Shown here: in pieces, positions 60,450 to 64,000 of the stretch | How positions within the stretch are numbered: position 1 is the first letter of the stretch | How the letters are laid out: the number at the start of each line of letters is the position of its first letter | Origin: Sipunculus nudus | Lineage: Eukaryota > Annelida > Sipuncula > Golfingiida > Sipunculidae | Reading direction: 5' to 3' | Assembly (NCBI GenBank): GCA_026874595.1 | Contig: CM049311.1 | Span: forward strand, 52,145,676-52,209,675 | DNA: 64,000 nt | The notes under the pieces: generated by a model | Told to the model about the DNA's origin: nothing | The model's database searches: none | Seen by the model: only the letters and a program-made list of their open reading frames with translations | Position numbers and translations under genes: made by a program

Positions 60450-62195
60450 CATGTGGCTGCCATATAGTAATCACCTTGTCTGTTCGTCTGTCTGTCCATC
60501 CGTCCATCCACACAAATTTGTTTCCAGATGATTACTCCAGGTTGTATTGACACATGGATTTCAAACTTGACTTACGTATGGCCCCTCACTAAAGCAAGAA
60601 CCTTTATGATTTTTGGGTCACAGGGTCAAAGGTCAAGGTCACAGGACTTGCTTATTTAAAAAGATTATGGCTGCATTTTTAGCCAAGCTTTTCATCCTAC
60701 ACTTTCCATTTTGCACATTTAGCTGACTTGCCAGTATGGGGAGAGCATAAATGAATTTTGGGTCAAAGGTCAAGGTCACAGGGGCCATCTGTTCACAAAT
60801 TAGTTTCGAGATGATAACTCCAGTTTAGTTTGACATATTGGTTTCAAACTTAACTTGTATATGACTCGCCACTAAAGTAGGAACTGTCGATTTTGGGATC
60901 CAATGGTCAAGGTCACAGGACTCATTTCTTAAAAAAGAAGCCAAACTTTTCATTGCAAACCTTCTATCTGCAAGATGTTGCTAATCTGTCAACAGGGAAA
61001 GATTCTGTTCAATTTTGGGGTCATGATCTCAGAGGTCAAGGTCACAGTACCCTCTTATTTAGATTGTGGATGCATTTTAGGCCAAACTTTTTATCCCAAA
61101 CCTTCCATCTTGCACATATAGCTGAGCTGCCAATAGGGGAAGAACCTGGTTGATTTTGGGGTCACAAGGTCATGGTCACAGGGCCCATCTGTCCACATAT
61201 TTGTTTCTGGATGATAACTCCAGTTTGGATTGACATATTAGTTTCAAATTTGACTTATATATGACCCACCAGTAATGTAAGAACCCTTTTGATTTTGGGG
61301 TCATAGGGTCAAAGGTCAAGGTCACAGGACCCACTTATTTAAAAAGATTGTTGATGTAGTTTTATATAAACTTTCTGTCCCAAACCTTCTATCTTCCAGA
61401 TGTTGCTCACCTGCCAATAGTGGAAGTAACTTATGGATTTTGGGGTCCAAAGGTCAAGGTCATGTGGGCCATCTATCCACATACTAGTTCTAGATGATAA
61501 CACCAGTTTGGTTTGATATTAGTTTCAAATTTGACTTATATATGACCCACCAGTAATGTAAGAACCCTTTTGATTTTGGGGTCATAGGGTCAAAGGTCAA
61601 GGTCACAGGACCTACTTATTTAAAAAGATTGTTGATGTAGTTTTATATAAACTTTCTGTCCCAAACCTTCTATCTTCCAGATGTTGCTCACCTGCCAATA
61701 GTGGAAGTAACTTATGGATTTTGGGGTCCAAAGGTCAAGGTCATGTGGGCCATCTATCCACATACTAGTTCTAGATGATAACACCAGTTTGGTTTGATAT
61801 TTGTTTCAAACTTGACTTATATATGGCCCACCACTAAAGTAAGAACTGTTGATTCTGGGGTCATGAGATCAAAGGTTAAGATCAAAGGACCCACCACTTT
61901 AGAAAGGTTGTGGATGCATTTTAAGCCAAACTTTTCATCTCAATCCTTCCATCATCAACATGTGGTGCACCTGCCAATAGGGGAAGTTACCTTTTGATTT
62001 TGGGTTCACAAGGTCAAAGGTTAAGGTCACAGATCCCATCCATTCACAAATTAGTTTATGGATGATAACTCCAGTTTGGGTAGACAGGTTGGCTTCCAAA
62101 CTGATCACAGGACCAATATTTTGGAAAACCTCATAAACATATATCCTTATAGACAAATGCAGCTGAGCGTCGAGACTCATTGGTCCCTAGTTTTC
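60450..62195 (+). mobile_element. Pearl-like element with eleven roughly 140-bp core units
   Basis: Left part GGCTGCCATATAGTAATCAC, then GTCTGTCCATCCGTCCATCC. Core units recur every 131-146 bp from about 60628 to 62020; most carry AAAGGTCAAGGTCACAGG or a near match. One 281-bp block (two units) is duplicated almost perfectly (about 61262-61542 and 61543-61790), a recent event. The right end is CAGCTGAGCGTCGAGACTC. Open frames through it are by-products. Confidence 0.7.
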
Positions 62196-62814
62196 TCTCA
62201 TGCGATGTTTAAAGTTAAATTTGCAATAAAATTGCGTAAATATCCTGAAGAATCTGAGCATGATATCATTTTGCTTTCAAAGGTCGAGGGGGTTGCTGTG
62301 TGCATGAAATACGCCTTCATGTTTCAACAAACCAGTATATTACCTTGGTTACCGGTAAAAATCTGTTCTCCTGTTTGCTGGTTGTAGATTTATTAGTAGG
62401 GTAATAAAGGTCCAGATAAATCGTGTATATCATGGAGAACTTCAATTGAAGAAAGTGCCTTTCATATCATTTCTTTGTTAAAGTTGGTTTTATCTTTATC
62501 TGCATCAATTCACATCCTAAAAAATTGATGTCATCAGCTATGGTTTTGAGGTTTTAGAAGTTGCTTGCTATGTTGCTTAAAAAAAAGTATGCGATTATCT
62601 GGTGTTGAGGTGTGGGTCAAATGGGCAGTTCATTAATATAAAGAGTAATTTCAGTAATAATTATGCAGGCGCGGATTCCCCCCCCCCCCCCGACTAAGCT
62701 CAAGGTCACAAGTCTTAATACATGTCTGAGATCTTGGTAGAAACAATCTGTGTCACATTCGAAGAAAAAGATCGGGTAATGAAAAAGTTATGGGATTCAC
62801 AAAACCCCAAATAT
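62196..62814. other. Intergenic, nothing recognised
   Basis: A C homopolymer at about 62679-62690 preceded by GCAGGCGCGGATTC, perhaps an eroded hAT-like end. No gene-like structure. Confidence 0.35.
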
Positions 62815-63455
62815 TGACAAGAAAGTCATCTGAGCTATAAAAATCACCCTTTGTAAGTCGTACGTCTGTTAGTCTTGTCTGCCCGTGTGTCTGTCTGTTA
62901 ACCAGGCACAATTGAATCGTAACCGCTGGACCTAGATTCTTCTTACTTGACATCCAGAGAGGTCCATGAAAAATCTCCTTGGAAACCTGAAATTATGTCT
63001 CTGTTACCCATATCCTGTGAGCTATTTTAAGAATAATTAAAAATTTGATACACAAGCTCATTATCTGAATAATGAGTGCTTTGATCACCATAATTCTTTG
63101 CATGCAAAATTTTGATCATGAAGTGTTTTATCAGTTCCTGCAGACTGATGGCACCACCTTGATTTTCCCAATTTAACGAATTTTTTCTCTCCATTTTTTG
63201 AGACTTTCAAAGTAGCAGTTGTCCGTTAACCAGGCACAGTTCGTAACCATTGCACCTAGATTCTTCTAACTTGACATCCAGGGAGGTCCAAGAAAAATCT
63301 CCTAAGAAACCTTTAATTATATCTGTTACACATATCCTCCGAGCTAGGCTTCAGTAGAATGGGGATACCACCTGAAAACCTTAGCATTCAGGTAATAAAA
63401 TTCCTTTTGTGAATGTCTTCATAGTCATCTGAGCGTCATGACCCATGTGCAATTT
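62815..63455 (+). mobile_element. Pearl/Helentron-like element, 5'-truncated
   Basis: Contains AAGTCATCTGAGCTATAAAA, GTCTGTCTGTTAACCAGGCAC and two core units (CCAGGCACA near 62902 and 63230) with CTCCTTGGAAACC. It ends TCATCTGAGCGTCATGACCC then ATG. Same family as 22346-23372. Confidence 0.65.
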
Positions 63456-63683
63456 GTTCAAACTCTTGCGACAACTTTTCTTCTGACATCATTCATTTGA
63501 ATGTTCAGAAAGATACATCTATCCACTTTAAAAACGATGTTTTTGTTTGCATTTCACCAATATGGAAATATTCAAGGTCAAGGCCACTCATAGTAATGGT
63601 CATGACCCTAATTTAAATGGACTTCATCCTATAACTCATATCTATGCATGTGCATAATATATAAAGAAATGTGTTCATTAGTT
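63456..63683. other. Short spacer between repeats
   Basis: Nothing recognised. Confidence 0.4.
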
Positions 63684-64000
63684 TTTAGCTCAGCTGACTA
63701 TAAATCATCTGAGCTATAGTCGTGGTCCTTTGTCCGTCGGCTGTCTGTCCGTCCGTCCGTCCGTCCGTCCGTCCGTCCGTTAAACTGGCACGTTTGGAAA
63801 CCGTTGGACCTACGAATCTGAAATTCGGCATACCTTTAGATGTCCCCAAAATCTCCTACAACACCGAAAATTGGGTCACTAGGACTTCGTTCCTTCAAAT
63901 TATTAAGGAAAAACCTCGGTTTTCCATTAAAAACCCATTGTTACACTTCAAGACTGCCTAATATCAAAACAACTCACCTGATATTGATCATTTTTCATAT
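63684..64000 (+). mobile_element. Pearl/Helentron-like element, cut by window end
   Basis: Left hairpin AGCTCAGCTGACTATAAATC...GAGCT, then eight or so CCGT repeats (about 63748-63780), then a core closely related to 34720-34833 plus 36307-36430. It is the unoccupied counterpart of the site hit by the hAT-type insertion at 34834. Confidence 0.7.

Overview
The window looks like animal nuclear DNA. It is AT-rich, full of interspersed repeats, and its only complete gene is split into eleven exons. That gene, on the plus strand from about 34.2 to 59.55 kb, encodes proteasome subunit alpha type-1 (PSMA1, alpha-6 of the 20S core). The eleven exons join in frame into 278 codons and match the family from the first residue to the acidic tail. 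The organism is probably a mollusc, most likely a bivalve. This is inferred from many repeats with the layout described for bivalve 'pearl'/Helentron-like non-autonomous elements: a terminal hairpin, a (CCGT)n tract and a core of tandem units.

Layout. 1-34 kb is gene-poor and repeat-rich. It holds a hAT-type element built from GTACCT hexamers (1052-1940), a second hAT-type MITE (4778-5197), two LTR-like copies (3290-4096 and 12017-12802), a 77-bp three-part higher-order minisatellite (9.18-10.54 kb), a tRNA-derived SINE, a MITE inserted inside another MITE (15421-16485), pearl-like elements (19.5-23.4 kb) and a decayed LINE reverse transcriptase on the minus strand (about 31.1-31.83 kb). Two open stretches on the minus strand (7862-8083 and 14550-14774) might be exons, but I cannot name them.

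34.2-59.55 kb is PSMA1. Exon 1 contributes only the ATG. Intron 1 (7.7 kb) holds a Russian-doll stack of transposable elements, two of which have readable 8-bp target duplications. Intron 5 is mostly a satellite-like array of 54/55-bp units, about 3.8 kb long. Intron 6 holds a Tigger/pogo-like MITE with a TA duplication and a second copy of the MITE seen at 15.8-16.4 kb. Intron 8 holds a full SINE with a 16-bp target duplication. Introns 9 and 10 hold further pearl-like elements. 59.6-64 kb is again repeats, including an eleven-unit array in which most units carry a nuclear-receptor-like AGGTCAAGGTCA direct repeat.

PSMA1 is the only complete gene I can support. Most other open frames run through microsatellites, tandem repeats or transposon copies. 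I found no convincing new multi-gene system; the unusual content is the nested and tandem repeat architecture in and around a housekeeping gene.
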